NCBI RefSeq assembly: GCF_000223375.1
Contig: NC_017386.1
Coordinates: 124,001 to 188,000 of the forward strand
DNA: 64,000 bases
DNA from: Ketogulonicigenium vulgare WSH-001
Lineage (GTDB): Bacteria; Pseudomonadota; Alphaproteobacteria; Rhodobacterales; Rhodobacteraceae
Direction: 5' to 3'
In this document: piece after piece, positions 1 to 8,410 of the stretch
Numbering within the stretch: position 1 is the first letter of the stretch
Layout: each line of letters begins with the position of its first letter
Position numbers and translations under genes: made by a program
The notes under the pieces: generated by a model
The model's database searches: none
What the model saw: the letters and a program-made list of their open reading frames with translations, nothing else
Told to the model about the DNA's origin: nothing

Positions 1-209
1 TCGGCGGGAATCATGCGCAGGGCCGCCGTCAGCGTCAGCAACACGCCTAGCACCCCGATAATGACGCCAAGGGCCGTAGGGAACATCCCCGGCCCCATGC
101 GCCGCACGGTGCCAATATTGTAATGGGTTGCCGCGTAAACGGCGACGATCGTGCCAAAAACAGCGATGATCACGCCGGCAATGATGTCCGGATAGCTGCG
201 GTCTGACAT
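1..209 (-). CDS. tctB: TctB small membrane subunit of a TTT transporter, 3' end cut off
   Basis: The visible 69 residues begin MSDRSYPDIIAGVIIAVFG and contain the TctB hallmark RRMGPGMFPTALG followed by a second hydrophobic segment. TctB is the small four-helix inner-membrane subunit of tripartite tricarboxylate transporters, which use a periplasmic TctC receptor and a large TctA channel to take up carboxylates with a cation gradient. The start ATG at 209 is preceded by GGAGGTCGGC. The gene is the third in an iclR-tctC-tctB run on the minus strand and continues beyond base 1, where tctA is expected. The family call is firm; the substrate is unknown. Confidence 0.88.
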   Translation of the reverse strand, partial: MSDRSYPDIIAGVIIAVFGTIVAVYAATHYNIGTVRRMGPGMFPTALGVIIGVLGVLLTLTAALRMIPA

Positions 210-236
210 GCCGACCTCCATGGAATGTAACGGGAA

Positions 237-258
237 ATGCCCCGGATAACCGGGGCAT
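237..258 (-). promoter_or_regulatory. intercistronic stem-loop between tctC and tctB
   Basis: ATGCCCCGG (237-245) and CCGGGGCAT (250-258) form a perfect 9-bp stem with a 4-base loop, exactly in the gap between the tctC stop and the tctB start. There is no U-run after it in the direction of transcription, so it is better read as an mRNA-stabilising or attenuating hairpin than as a full terminator. Similar hairpins follow three other binding-protein genes in the window. Confidence 0.6.
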
Positions 259-282
259 CTTTGGGGTGAATTGCGGATAGGG

Positions 283-1254
283 TCAGTTGACCGTCGCGCC
301 CGATGCCCGCACCACCTCGGCCCAGGTTTCAACCTGTTCGGCAAGGAAGGCTTGGAATTCTTCTGGGGTGCCACCGACAACGACGCTGCCTTCTGCCTCG
401 AGCGCGGCGCGCAGGGTCGGATCTTCGAGGGCGGCGTTGATGGCGGTGTTCAGCGTGGCAACCACCTCGGGCGAGAGGTTCGCGGGGCCGACAATCGCTT
501 TCCAATCGGCGGTGTTGAAACCCTCGAACCCGAATTCGGCGACAGCCGGGGTTTCGGGCAGGGCGGGGTTGCGTTCGGGCGCCGTCACCGCCAGCGCGCG
601 CAGGCTGCCTGAACGGATATGCGGCAAAACGCTGGGCACGCTGCCGACATAGATATCGACGCCGCCCGCCATCACATCGCTGATCGCCTGTGCGATACCC
701 GGATAGGGGACATGCGCCATCTCGAGGCCGTTTTCCGTCGACAGCAGCTCGACCGACAGATGCGCGACGGTGCCAGCGCCGGGGGTGCCATACAGCACAT
801 CACCGGGGGCGGCGCGGGCCGCCTCGATCACATCGGCAAAGGTCTCGAACGGCGATCCGGCATGGGTGACAATCGCCATCGGCTGCGAGGTCACAACCGC
901 GATCGGCGTGAAATCGTTCAAGACGTCATAGGGAATATCGGGATACAGCGTCGGGTTCACGGCCAGGTTCGACGTCTGGCCCATGCCGATATTCATGCCA
1001 TCGGGCGTGGTGCGTGCCACCTGCGCAAGGCCGATGTTACCGCCCGCACCCGGTTGGTTCTGCACGACAAAGGTCCATCCGGTCTGGCGCGAGATACTGT
1101 CCACGATCATGCGCGCCGGAATGTCGGTCCCGCCGCCCGGCGGAAAGGGCACGGTGAATGTGATATTGCCGCGCGGATAATCCTGCGCCGCAGCGGCGCT
1201 GGCACAAGCGATCAAAGCCGCTGCTGCCGCGGTGGTGATGCTTTGGAATTTCAT
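283..1254 (-). CDS. tctC: TctC/Bug-family periplasmic carboxylate-binding protein
   Basis: The 323-residue protein has a Sec signal peptide (hydrophobic core TAAAAALIACASAAAA, likely cleaved before QDYPRG). It then has the Bug-family start, with ITFTVPFPPGGGTD at about residues 31-44 and the GxAGGNIG-type ligand loop shortly after. It is the receptor of a TTT system and delivers a carboxylate to TctAB. A good ribosome site (AGAGGAGG) precedes the ATG. It lies 31 bp after the IclR gene and before tctB. The neighbouring dehydrogenase and aldolase suggest a hydroxy- or oxo-carboxylic acid substrate, but the ligand cannot be read from the sequence. Confidence 0.92.
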   Translation of the reverse strand: MKFQSITTAAAAALIACASAAAAQDYPRGNITFTVPFPPGGGTDIPARMIVDSISRQTGWTFVVQNQPGAGGNIGLAQVARTTPDGMNIGMGQTSNLAVNPTLYPDIPYDVLNDFTPIAVVTSQPMAIVTHAGSPFETFADVIEAARAAPGDVLYGTPGAGTVAHLSVELLSTENGLEMAHVPYPGIAQAISDVMAGGVDIYVGSVPSVLPHIRSGSLRALAVTAPERNPALPETPAVAEFGFEGFNTADWKAIVGPANLSPEVVATLNTAINAALEDPTLRAALEAEGSVVVGGTPEEFQAFLAEQVETWAEVVRASGATVN

Positions 1255-1285
1255 TTGCTAACCTCCTCTGTCGCAAACTCGATTT

Positions 1286-1981
1286 TCAGCCGGTGGGTGC
1301 TCCCAAAATGGCTGATATCCGCCGCGCCCCCTCCAAAAGGTGCGGCAGGAATTCGTTGATCTTCTCATCGTCGAAACGCGACAGCGGGCCGGTCAGAACG
1401 ACCGAGCCGAACAGCTTGCCGCCAATCGTCCAAACCGGCACCGCAAGGCTGGCAACCTCGGGGTCACGCTCGCCGCGGGTGACGTGATAGCCGCGGGCGC
1501 GGATTGTGGCGCAGGGCTCGCCCGCCTCGCCATCAAAGGCCATCATGACCCATCCCGCCGCGCCCTTGTTGATCGGCATCGCATCACCGATGCGGGCCGA
1601 ATGGCGGATCGCTTGGGTGGAATCGTGGCGCAACAGGCAGACGCGCTTGTCGCCCTCGCGGATATAGATCGCCGCGCTTTCGCCTGTGGCCGCACTGAGG
1701 ATCGCAAGTTCAGGGGCGATATGCTTTTCGGGGATAAAGCTGGCGGTATAGCGCGCGCCGTAATGCGCCAGCTTTGGCCCCAGCCGCCATGTGGAATCGC
1801 TGCCCTGAACCATAAGCCCGCCCGTCGCCATCGTGCGGGAGATGCGCAGCACCGTCGATTTATCAAGGCCGGTTCTGCGCGCAAGTTCGGCCAAGGACAA
1901 AGTGGTATCGCCCTCTTGAAATACATCAAGAAGCGCAATGGCGCGTTCGACCGCTATGACAGCAGTTGCATTGCCCGGCAT
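1286..1981 (-). CDS. IclR-family transcriptional regulator
   Basis: The protein has 231 residues. The N-terminal winged helix-turn-helix spans roughly residues 7-65 (AVERAIALLDVF, then LSLAELARRTGLDKSTVLRI). The C-terminal IclR effector domain follows, with the typical conserved segment around INKGAAGWVMMAF. The start ATG at 1981 has a strong purine-rich site (GGGGGGAGAG). It is the first gene of the operon that continues into tctC and tctB, and it is divergent from a hydroxyacid dehydrogenase gene with a palindromic operator between them. It probably controls both directions and itself in response to the imported acid or a breakdown product. Family assignment is sure; the effector is unknown. 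Confidence 0.92.
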   Translation of the reverse strand: MPGNATAVIAVERAIALLDVFQEGDTTLSLAELARRTGLDKSTVLRISRTMATGGLMVQGSDSTWRLGPKLAHYGARYTASFIPEKHIAPELAILSAATGESAAIYIREGDKRVCLLRHDSTQAIRHSARIGDAMPINKGAAGWVMMAFDGEAGEPCATIRARGYHVTRGERDPEVASLAVPVWTIGGKLFGSVVLTGPLSRFDDEKINEFLPHLLEGARRISAILGAPTG

Positions 1982-2004
1982 CTCACTCTCCCCCCAAAAG
2001 CGAA

Positions 2005-2039
2005 TTGTACTAGGTACAACTGCTTTTCATTTAGTACAA
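2005..2039. promoter_or_regulatory. palindromic operator in the iclR / dehydrogenase divergent promoter
   Basis: A perfect 15-bp palindrome TTGTACTAGGTACAA occupies 2005-2019. The half-site GTACAA recurs at 2034-2039, exactly 20 bp (about two helical turns) from the GTACAA at 2014. The region is AT-rich against a GC-rich background and is the only intergenic space between the iclR start (1981) and the dehydrogenase start (2094). IclR proteins bind such palindromes as dimers or tetramers, so this is the likely operator. Binding by this regulator is an inference from position. Confidence 0.7.
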
Positions 2040-2093
2040 TACCCGCTACATCCGCTACGTCAATATCAAGGTTCGCGCAGAGGAGGAGACTGC

Positions 2094-3086
2094 ATGAAAG
2101 ACTTGGAAGGAGGGCATCAGTGGACGGTTCTGGTCACTGGCGCCGCATTGGATCAAGCGGCTGCGGAGCTGCTGGCCGCCAAGGGCGCAAAGGTCGTAAA
2201 TATAGATGGTTACGCGGGAAAAGACGCGCTTGTCGCCGCTGCGCGGGATCATCAGGTTGATGCACTGCTGGTGCGTCAGGGTAAGATCGATGCCGATGTC
2301 ATCGCCGCATCAGACCGGCTGCGCGTGATCGCAAAACACGGCTCGGGCGTCGATAATATCGACCTGGCCGCCGCCAGTGCCAAAGGGATTCCCGTATTGC
2401 GCGCGCTGTCAGCCAATGCGCAATCGGTCGCAGAACTTGCAATCAGCCTGACTGTCACGCTGTTGAAAGACATCCCCGGGCTGCATCATGCGGTGACGGC
2501 CGGTGGCTGGCCAAAGGCGGGCTATGTCGGACGGGATCTGGCGGGCGCTGTTTTCGGCGTCGTCGGATTTGGCGATATCGGACGGCGTGCGGCGCGTTTG
2601 GCGCAGGCGCTGGGAATGCAGACGATGGCCTTTGATCCCGTGATGGACGAGGGGCTGTGCGAGGGCACCGTCGTCACCCGCGATCTGGATCGCTTGCTGC
2701 GTGAAAGTGACGTTGTCAGCCTGCATTGCCCCCTGACGAGCAAGACCCGTGGCCTGATCGGAGCGCGTGAACTTGGCCTGATCGGGACGCGGGGTTTCAT
2801 CGTGAACACAGCGCGCGGCGGCATCATCGACGAAGATGCCCTGGATGGCGCATTGCGCAGCGGCGCGATTGCCGGCGCGGCGCTGGACAGTTTCGCGCAA
2901 GAGCCGCCGCCCAAGGATCTGCCGCTGTTACAGGCGCCCCATCTGATCGCCACGCCGCATATCGCGGGCGCCAGCCGCTCTGCGCTGCGGAACATGGCGA
3001 TGCAAAGCGCGACGGGCATTTTGAATTATCTGCAAGACCAGGTGCTGGATCAGGCAACGCTGGCGAATGCCGAATTATCGGCGTGA
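2094..3086 (+). CDS. D-isomer-specific 2-hydroxyacid dehydrogenase (SerA/GyaR-like)
   Basis: The 330-residue cytosolic NAD(P)-dependent enzyme would interconvert a D-2-hydroxyacid and the 2-oxoacid. The Rossmann motif VGFGDIG is at residues 157-163. The catalytic residues expected for the family are present: Arg241 (NTARGG), Glu270 (AQEPPP) and His289 (TPHIAG). The ATG at 2094 is chosen because AGGAGGAG (2081-2088) sits just before it; an in-frame upstream extension to 1938 would run through the operator and into iclR. The stop overlaps the GTG alternative start of the next gene, so the two are surely cotranscribed. The substrate is unknown but is probably related to the acid taken up by the divergent Tct system. 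Confidence 0.9.
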   Translation: MKDLEGGHQWTVLVTGAALDQAAAELLAAKGAKVVNIDGYAGKDALVAAARDHQVDALLVRQGKIDADVIAASDRLRVIAKHGSGVDNIDLAAASAKGIPVLRALSANAQSVAELAISLTVTLLKDIPGLHHAVTAGGWPKAGYVGRDLAGAVFGVVGFGDIGRRAARLAQALGMQTMAFDPVMDEGLCEGTVVTRDLDRLLRESDVVSLHCPLTSKTRGLIGARELGLIGTRGFIVNTARGGIIDEDALDGALRSGAIAGAALDSFAQEPPPKDLPLLQAPHLIATPHIAGASRSALRNMAMQSATGILNYLQDQVLDQATLANAELSA

Positions 3087-3100
3087 TTCTGGGGGGAATT

Positions 3101-3772
3101 ATGGGAAATTTTGCAATTTATACCGCAGCGCGGAAAGTATCACCCGACTGGGTCGCGAAATATCAAGGACTGCCCGTTGCCAATGTCAGCGATGTGCTGG
3201 ACCGGATGGTGGCCGCCGGCCCCGATCTGCGCCCTTGGTACACCGGCGCGCCGATGATCGGCCCCGCCGTGACGGTCAAGGCGCGCCCCGGTGACAATCT
3301 GATGGTCCATGCCGCGCTGGATTTGGCGCAGCCCGGCGAGGTTGTTGTGGTTGATGCAGGCGGTGATACGACCAATGCGATCATCGGCGAGCTGATGGTC
3401 GCCCATGCCATCCAGCGCAAATTGGGCGGTATCGTCATCAACGGCGCGATCCGCGACAGCGCCGAGCTGCTGGCCGGCTCTTTTCCCGTCTTCGCAACCG
3501 GCGTGACGCATCGCGGCCCGTATAAAGACGGCCCCGGCACCGTGAACGCGCCGATCGCGATCGGCGGCATGGTCATCACGGCGGGCGATCTGATCTTGGG
3601 CGATGCAGATGGTGTCGTCGCCGTGCCGTTTGATCAGGTGGCCGAGGCGCATGACCGCGCGCGCGCCAAACACGCGGCCGAGACGCAACAGATGGATGCG
3701 ATCCGTCGCGGCGAGAATGATCGCGCATGGGTGCAAAAGCGCCTGCAGGATTTGGGCTGCACCTTCGCGTAA
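3101..3772 (+). CDS. RraA-like / 4-hydroxy-4-methyl-2-oxoglutarate aldolase family protein
   Basis: The 223-residue protein belongs to the RraA/HMG-CHA aldolase fold. The conserved pattern VSDVLDRM, GPAVTVKARPGDNL, GGIVINGAIRDS (with the family Arg-Asp pair) and LGDADGVVAVP is present. True aldolases of this family use a divalent metal and split 4-hydroxy-4-methyl-2-oxoglutarate or 4-carboxy-4-hydroxy-2-oxoadipate into oxoacids; others inhibit RNase E. The ATG at 3101 is preferred over a GTG at 3083 because GGGGGGA lies just before it. Coupling to a 2-hydroxyacid dehydrogenase and a carboxylate importer favours the aldolase role. This is inference, as family members are easily misassigned. 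Confidence 0.82.
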   Translation: MGNFAIYTAARKVSPDWVAKYQGLPVANVSDVLDRMVAAGPDLRPWYTGAPMIGPAVTVKARPGDNLMVHAALDLAQPGEVVVVDAGGDTTNAIIGELMVAHAIQRKLGGIVINGAIRDSAELLAGSFPVFATGVTHRGPYKDGPGTVNAPIAIGGMVITAGDLILGDADGVVAVPFDQVAEAHDRARAKHAAETQQMDAIRRGENDRAWVQKRLQDLGCTFA

Positions 3773-3780
3773 CATAGTTC

Positions 3781-3803
3781 GGGCCAAGGGAAATCTTTGG
3801 CCC
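3781..3803 (+). terminator. stem-loop after the RraA-like gene
   Basis: GGGCCAA (3781-3787) pairs with TTGGCCC (3797-3803) across a short purine-rich loop, 8 bp after the stop codon. The run that follows is not U-rich, so the terminator call is tentative. It marks the end of the two-gene operon. The remaining bases to the next gene at 4003 show nothing else recognisable. Confidence 0.5.
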
Positions 3804-4002
3804 GCGCTTATCTGCGGCGCGGTCACACAAATACCTGCAATCTTTGCGCGTTGTGACCTCAGGCCCCGCGGGCTATCGTCGATGCCAGATCAATCATCTC
3901 GCATCAAAGACCTGCAAGACGTGACCGCCAAAGCCTTTGCCGCATATCATGCGGCGCTTTCACGCTCTGCACCTTTGATTGTCGCAATACATGAGGAATC
4001 CC

Positions 4003-5115
4003 GTGTCAAAGCCCGCTCTTTTCACGCCGCTGCGCCTGCGCAACCTCGATCTTGCCAATCGCATCGTCATCGCGCCGATGTGCCAATATTCCGCCGTTGA
4101 TGGCTGCATGACCGACTGGCACATCAGCCACCTTGGCGCGCTGGCGCAATCGGGTGCGGGCCTTTTGACCATCGAGGCAACTGCCGTCGTCCCCGAAGGG
4201 CGCATCACCTATGCGGATGTCGGCCTGTATAATGACAGGGCCGAGGCCGCGATGGCCAAAACGCTCGATGCTGTGCGCAAATGGTCGGATATGCCGATTG
4301 CCATCCAACTGGCCCATGCGGGCCGCAAAGCCTCGACCGATGCGCCTTGGCTGGGACGCGGGCCGTTCGCGCCCGATCATCCGAACGGCTGGCAGACCGA
4401 GGCCCCATCGGCGATTCCCTATGACACTGGCGCGCATCCACCCGTGGCACTGGATGCGGATGGGCTAAAGCGCGTGCGCGACGGCTTTGTCGATGCCGCA
4501 CGGCGGGCGGCGCGTTTGGGTATCGACGCCGTGCAGATCCATGCGGCGCATGGCTATTTGCTGCATACGTTCCTGTCGCCCCTCGCGAACCAACGGACGG
4601 ATGCCTATGGCGGTTCGCTGGAAAACCGCGCGCGTTTCCCGCTAGAGGTGTTGGACGCCGTGCGGGCGGTCTTCCCCGCAGATCGCGCGGTGACGGTGCG
4701 CATTTCCGCCACCGATTGGGTTGAAGGCGGCTTTACCTTGGACGAGGCGATTGCTGTCTCGCAGATGCTCGAGGCGCATGGCGCGGATGCAATCAACGTC
4801 TCGACCGGGGGGCTGCATCCGGCCCAGGCGATCACCCCCGCGCCGGGCTATCAGGTGCCCCATGCCCGCGCGATCAAGGCGGCGGTGAATATTCCCGTCG
4901 TGGCCGTCGGCCTGATCACCGAGCCCACCCACGCCGAAGCGATCATCGCCAATGGCGAGGCGGACCTGATCGGCATTGCGCGCACCGTGATCTATAACCC
5001 CCGCTGGCCTTGGCACGCCGCCGCCGCACTTGGCGGTCAGGTCAGCGCGGCACCGCAATACATGCGCTGCATGCCCTCTGTGCAACGCAACGCCTTTGTA
5101 CAGCGGGGCGCATAG
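4003..5115 (+). CDS. NADH:flavin oxidoreductase, Old Yellow Enzyme family (YqjM-like)
   Basis: The 370-residue FMN-dependent ene-reductase has a TIM barrel starting FTPLRLRNLDLANRIVIAPM. It carries the YqjM-class cysteine (Cys27 in MCQYS) and the substrate-anchoring His180 and His183 in QIHAAHGYLLHTF, followed by the FMN-binding SPLANQRTDAYGGSLENR. It reduces activated C=C bonds using NAD(P)H. A GTG at 4003 is chosen because GAGGA ends 5 bases upstream; in-frame ATG (3991) and TTG (3979) codons have no comparable site. It is monocistronic and convergent with the thiamine operon. The natural substrate cannot be predicted. Confidence 0.9.
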   Translation: MSKPALFTPLRLRNLDLANRIVIAPMCQYSAVDGCMTDWHISHLGALAQSGAGLLTIEATAVVPEGRITYADVGLYNDRAEAAMAKTLDAVRKWSDMPIAIQLAHAGRKASTDAPWLGRGPFAPDHPNGWQTEAPSAIPYDTGAHPPVALDADGLKRVRDGFVDAARRAARLGIDAVQIHAAHGYLLHTFLSPLANQRTDAYGGSLENRARFPLEVLDAVRAVFPADRAVTVRISATDWVEGGFTLDEAIAVSQMLEAHGADAINVSTGGLHPAQAITPAPGYQVPHARAIKAAVNIPVVAVGLITEPTHAEAIIANGEADLIGIARTVIYNPRWPWHAAAALGGQVSAAPQYMRCMPSVQRNAFVQRGA

Positions 5116-5209
5116 ACCATCAGAACGCATAGCTGGCCCTCGGGCTGCGCGCTGCGATCGCTGATCTGACGTGCGCGCAGCGAGCCGGGCCGGGCAGGGC
5201 CTTGGAAAA

Positions 5210-6190
5210 TCAGGGCTGCATCCAGTCCTGATCGTACCAGTCGCTGATATCACCAGGCCAGACCAGGGCGGCGCCGTCCGCACCTGTCAGAACCTCGGCA
5301 TCGAACAAAAAGCGGGCCATCTGGGCAAAGCGATCGGCGTCGATCCCCCCCACCGGGCGATCCGCGTCGCGCAGGTAACCGCCATCGACGATGGCTTGCA
5401 TTGATCCGCTGACCAGCGCCGGGTTCGGAAAGTCACCTGCGGCGATCAGGATCGCGCTGGCCTCTTCGGGGTGGTCGGCCGCCCATGTGTAACCGGTTTG
5501 CGTGGCGCGCATAAAGGCCGCGACCAGATCGGGATGATCGGCCAAAACCGCCCCGCGCGTTGCGATATACCCATTTTGCTGATCGGGGATACCATAATCG
5601 GCATAGCGAAACGCGGATTGGTTACGCCCAAGCAAGCTGCTGTTCACCCCTTCCCAGGTGCGGACCTCAAGCGTGAAATCGACCGCGCCGCTGGCCAGTG
5701 CCTCATAGGCGCCGGTGCCCAGCGTCACCGTATCCCAGACCGGATCACCGCCGTCATGACGGATCATGGTGCCGATCAAGGCGGCCTCCCATGCGCTGCC
5801 GAAACCGGCATATGTCTTGCCGGACAGATCGGCGGGCCGCGTGATCGCGGCATTGTCGCTGTTATAGACCAACTGCCCCGTCTCGTGCTGCATCGTGGCC
5901 CATAGCGCGACCAGATCCGCACCGCCCGCCCGCGCACTGATGAACCCCAGCGCGGTCAGATAGCCAAAATCCGCAGCCCCCGCAGCCAGCAGCGCGGCAG
6001 AGCTGGTGTCGGAATAGGGCAATATGTCCACCGCCAAGCCGGCGTCGGCGTAAAATCCACGCTCGCGCGCGACCACAAGGCCGATGTGGTTGGTATTAAG
6101 CGTCCAATCAAGCGCGATGGTCACGGGCGTTTCAGCCTGCGCCGCAAGCGGCAAGCCGAGGCAGGCGGCGAACAAAAGGGGGCGGATCAT
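5210..6190 (-). CDS. thiY: ThiY-type pyrimidine (HMP) precursor-binding periplasmic protein
   Basis: The 326-residue protein has a signal peptide (MIRPLLFAACLGLPLAAQA) and an NMT1/THI5-like domain that begins IALDWTLNTNHIGLVVA, the typical pattern of hydroxymethylpyrimidine-precursor receptors. It binds a thiamine pyrimidine precursor, such as N-formyl-4-amino-5-aminomethyl-2-methylpyrimidine, for import and salvage. It is the last gene of a four-gene minus-strand operon; its ATG overlaps the stop of the ATPase gene by 4 bp. The whole operon sits behind a TPP riboswitch, which supports the thiamine assignment strongly. The exact ligand form is inferred from the family. Confidence 0.9.
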   Translation of the reverse strand: MIRPLLFAACLGLPLAAQAETPVTIALDWTLNTNHIGLVVARERGFYADAGLAVDILPYSDTSSAALLAAGAADFGYLTALGFISARAGGADLVALWATMQHETGQLVYNSDNAAITRPADLSGKTYAGFGSAWEAALIGTMIRHDGGDPVWDTVTLGTGAYEALASGAVDFTLEVRTWEGVNSSLLGRNQSAFRYADYGIPDQQNGYIATRGAVLADHPDLVAAFMRATQTGYTWAADHPEEASAILIAAGDFPNPALVSGSMQAIVDGGYLRDADRPVGGIDADRFAQMARFLFDAEVLTGADGAALVWPGDISDWYDQDWMQP

Positions 6191-6927
6191 GATGCGTCCT
6201 CGATCAAAAGGGATTTCAGGGTTTCACGCAGCGGAGCCATCACAGCTTCGGTGCGCGCGGCGTGGGGGATGGCAACGGGAATATCAGCGATGATGCGGCC
6301 GGGATGCGCCGCCATCACCAAGATGCGGCCCGCCAGACTTGTCGCCTCGTGCAGATCATGGGTGACCAGCAAGACACCGCGCGGGCGGGCGCCGAGGCGC
6401 TGCAACAGCCAGTCCTGCATCCGCAGGCGCGTGACGGCGTCCAGCGCAGAAAACGGCTCGTCCAGCAGAATAAAGGGGCTGTCTTGCACGATGGTGCGCA
6501 GGAACGCCGCGCGCTGGCGCATCCCGCCTGACAGTTGCGCGGGGAACAGACCCTCGCATCCGGACAGGCCAAAGGGCGCAAACAGCGGTGCCACACGCGC
6601 CATCGCGGCGCGGCGCGAATGCCCCGCGATCTCTAACCCAAGCGCGGCGTTTTCGGCGATCGTCAGCCAGGGGAACAGGGCATCGCTTTGGGGTTGATAG
6701 CTGATGGCGGGATGGGGGCGGGGGATCGGCGTGCCGTGCAGCGACAGCCGCCCCTCGCCCCGCAGACCCGGCGGCAAAATTCCGGCCAGCCATTTCACCA
6801 CCGATGTCTTGCCGCAGCCCGAAGGGCCGATCAGGGCGGTAATCCCGTCAGCAGGCAGGCGCAGCGACAGGCCACTGAGCAGATCGCGGGTATCGCTGCG
6901 GATGGTCAGGCCCTGCACCTCAAGCAT
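6187..6927 (-). CDS. thiZ: ThiZ-type ABC transporter ATP-binding protein
   Basis: This is a 246-residue ABC ATPase. The Walker A motif GPSGCGKTS is at about residues 34-42, the signature LSGGMRQR at about residues 129-136, and Walker B ends in FILLDEPFSALD. It energises import through the neighbouring permease. Its start overlaps the permease stop by 8 bp and its stop overlaps the binding-protein start by 4 bp, so translation is coupled. It is closest in kind to the NitT/TauT/ThiZ group. Assignment to thiamine-precursor uptake rests on the operon and its riboswitch. Confidence 0.9.
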   Translation of the reverse strand: MLEVQGLTIRSDTRDLLSGLSLRLPADGITALIGPSGCGKTSVVKWLAGILPPGLRGEGRLSLHGTPIPRPHPAISYQPQSDALFPWLTIAENAALGLEIAGHSRRAAMARVAPLFAPFGLSGCEGLFPAQLSGGMRQRAAFLRTIVQDSPFILLDEPFSALDAVTRLRMQDWLLQRLGARPRGVLLVTHDLHEATSLAGRILVMAAHPGRIIADIPVAIPHAARTEAVMAPLRETLKSLLIEDAS

Positions 6928-7675
6928 CGCGGCGCCCCTCTGGCCCGCGCGCGGTCAGCCAGGCGGCCAAGCGCAAAATACCCAGCAAAGACAGCGTCAA
7001 AGCTGCCGACACCACAACCGCCGCCAGCACCAGATCGGCGCGAAAGTTGTTCTTGGCGGCCAGAATATAGATACCAAGGCCCCGCCGCGCGCCGGCATAT
7101 TCGGCGAAAATCGTGGCGACAATGGCATAGGTGGCCGATATCCGCAGTCCCGCCAGAAACCCCGCCCGCGCCGATGGCAGCACCGCGCGGCGAAACACCG
7201 CCCACCGCCCCGCGCCCATCGATGTCAGCAGGTCCGCAAAGGCCGTCGGGGTCTGGCGATAGCCCGAAAGCAGGCTCATCAACACCGGCAAAAAGGTGAC
7301 CAGCACCACCAACAGCACCTTTGGCAAAAGGCCAAAGCCGAACCAAAGGATCATCAGCGGCGCCAGCGCGACCAGCGGCACGGTCTGGCTGGCGACAAAC
7401 AGCGGCATCACCGCACGCTCGATCACCGGCGCAAAGTGCAGCGCAACAGAGGTGGCAAAGGCAAATCCCACCGAAATGCTGAACCCAAGCGCCGCCACCC
7501 AAAGCGTCGCCAGCGCATGGGGGCCAATCTCGGCCCGGTTCAGAACCAGCGCGCGGATCACGCCCGATGGGGACGGCAGGATCAGGGGCGAGACGCCCAT
7601 AGCCGCGCAATAGACCTCCCATACCGCCAACAAGACGGCAAAGGGCAGCAGCGGCGTTAGAATACGCAACAGCAT
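6920..7675 (-). CDS. thiX: ThiX-type ABC transporter permease
   Basis: The 251-residue inner-membrane permease has about six hydrophobic segments. The cytoplasmic EAA-type loop is seen as LTSMGAGRWAVFRRAVLPSA, where the ATPase docks. It forms the channel for the thiamine pyrimidine precursor with the adjacent ThiZ and ThiY homologues. It follows the YkoF-like gene by 21 bp and overlaps the ATPase gene by 8 bp. The fold assignment is secure; the substrate assignment comes from the operon. Confidence 0.9.
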   Translation of the reverse strand: MLLRILTPLLPFAVLLAVWEVYCAAMGVSPLILPSPSGVIRALVLNRAEIGPHALATLWVAALGFSISVGFAFATSVALHFAPVIERAVMPLFVASQTVPLVALAPLMILWFGFGLLPKVLLVVLVTFLPVLMSLLSGYRQTPTAFADLLTSMGAGRWAVFRRAVLPSARAGFLAGLRISATYAIVATIFAEYAGARRGLGIYILAAKNNFRADLVLAAVVVSAALTLSLLGILRLAAWLTARGPEGRRDA

Positions 7676-7696
7676 GATAAACCTTTAGGGTTGGGA

Positions 7697-8308
7697 TCAG
7701 CGCGCGCTGGGGCTGTTGGCGGATGCCGTCAGGTCGATGGTCACATGCCCCTCGGCCGGGCCGAACCGCAAAAAGGCCTGCCGCACGGTTTCAAACACCG
7801 CACCTGCATCGCCGCGCAGCCGCGTGCAGAAATTCTTGGACCGCAGGAACGTGCCCGAGGTTTTCAGAAAATCGATGCAGCCATAGATCTCGTCCATATG
7901 CCGGTCCTGCCCCAGTACATAGAGCGAGAATTGCACATCAATCTCGACCCCCATCACGGGCGCGGCCTGCACCGCAGCCAGTGCATCCGCCTGCCGCACG
8001 GCGAGGGGTGTGCCCTGCGCGACGGCAAGCACATCGCAGCGGCAATGCGGCTCGTCCGGCTCGCCGGGGCAGCCGCGCGATAGGGTGACATGCATCGTCA
8101 CATGCGCGGGATCATTGGCCGTGCGGGCAAACAGATCACGGATCGCATCCAAAAGCGGCCCCGGCGCGCCGACCATCAGGGTCGAGATATCGTCCGTCTC
8201 GATCCGCAAGCGATCACGATAGGGGGTCAGGGCATCCAACCCCGACAGGATGACGCGGACAAAATCCGACGTCATAGGATAAAGCGACACCTGCGCGCCA
8301 ATGAACAT
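7697..8308 (-). CDS. ykoF: YkoF-family thiamine/HMP-binding protein
   Basis: The 203-residue protein resembles the YkoF family, soluble proteins with duplicated ferredoxin-like domains that bind thiamine or its pyrimidine moiety. Two similar halves are visible: one begins IGAQVSLYPMTSDF and the second GVEIDVQFSLYVLG. There is no signal peptide, so a cytoplasmic binding or buffering role for the imported pyrimidine is likely. It is the first gene behind the TPP riboswitch, whose 3' strand contains this gene's ribosome-binding site (GAGGGA). In Bacillus, ykoF also heads a TPP-controlled transporter operon. Confidence 0.85.
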   Translation of the reverse strand: MFIGAQVSLYPMTSDFVRVILSGLDALTPYRDRLRIETDDISTLMVGAPGPLLDAIRDLFARTANDPAHVTMHVTLSRGCPGEPDEPHCRCDVLAVAQGTPLAVRQADALAAVQAAPVMGVEIDVQFSLYVLGQDRHMDEIYGCIDFLKTSGTFLRSKNFCTRLRGDAGAVFETVRQAFLRFGPAEGHVTIDLTASANSPSAR

Positions 8309-8311
8309 GTT

Positions 8312-8398
8312 TCCCTCGCTCCGCCGGTATTATCCGGATCAGCTGTAAAGGGTTCGCGCAGCATCGCGCATCTCAGCCCCTTACGGAGCACCCCTGGT
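8312..8398 (-). promoter_or_regulatory. TPP (THI-box) riboswitch
   Basis: Read on the minus strand, the leader has all the conserved THI-element blocks in order: GGGGTGCTCC, then GGGGCTGAGAT, then GAACCCTTTA, then CTGATCCGGATAATACCGG and CGGAGCGAGGGA. GCTCCG pairs with CGGAGC to close the P2 helix. The start codon of the YkoF-like gene lies only 4 bases beyond the element, and the ribosome site GAGGGA lies inside its 3' strand. TPP binding would therefore most simply block translation initiation. No separate terminator hairpin fits between the aptamer and the ATG. Confidence 0.95.
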
Positions 8399-8410
8399 TA
8401 TGATGGGCAG

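Noticed and set aside
1938..2093. A longer N-terminus for the hydroxyacid dehydrogenase
   Set aside because: The extension overlaps the iclR start and the operator, and the strong AGGAGGAG site sits directly before the ATG at 2094.
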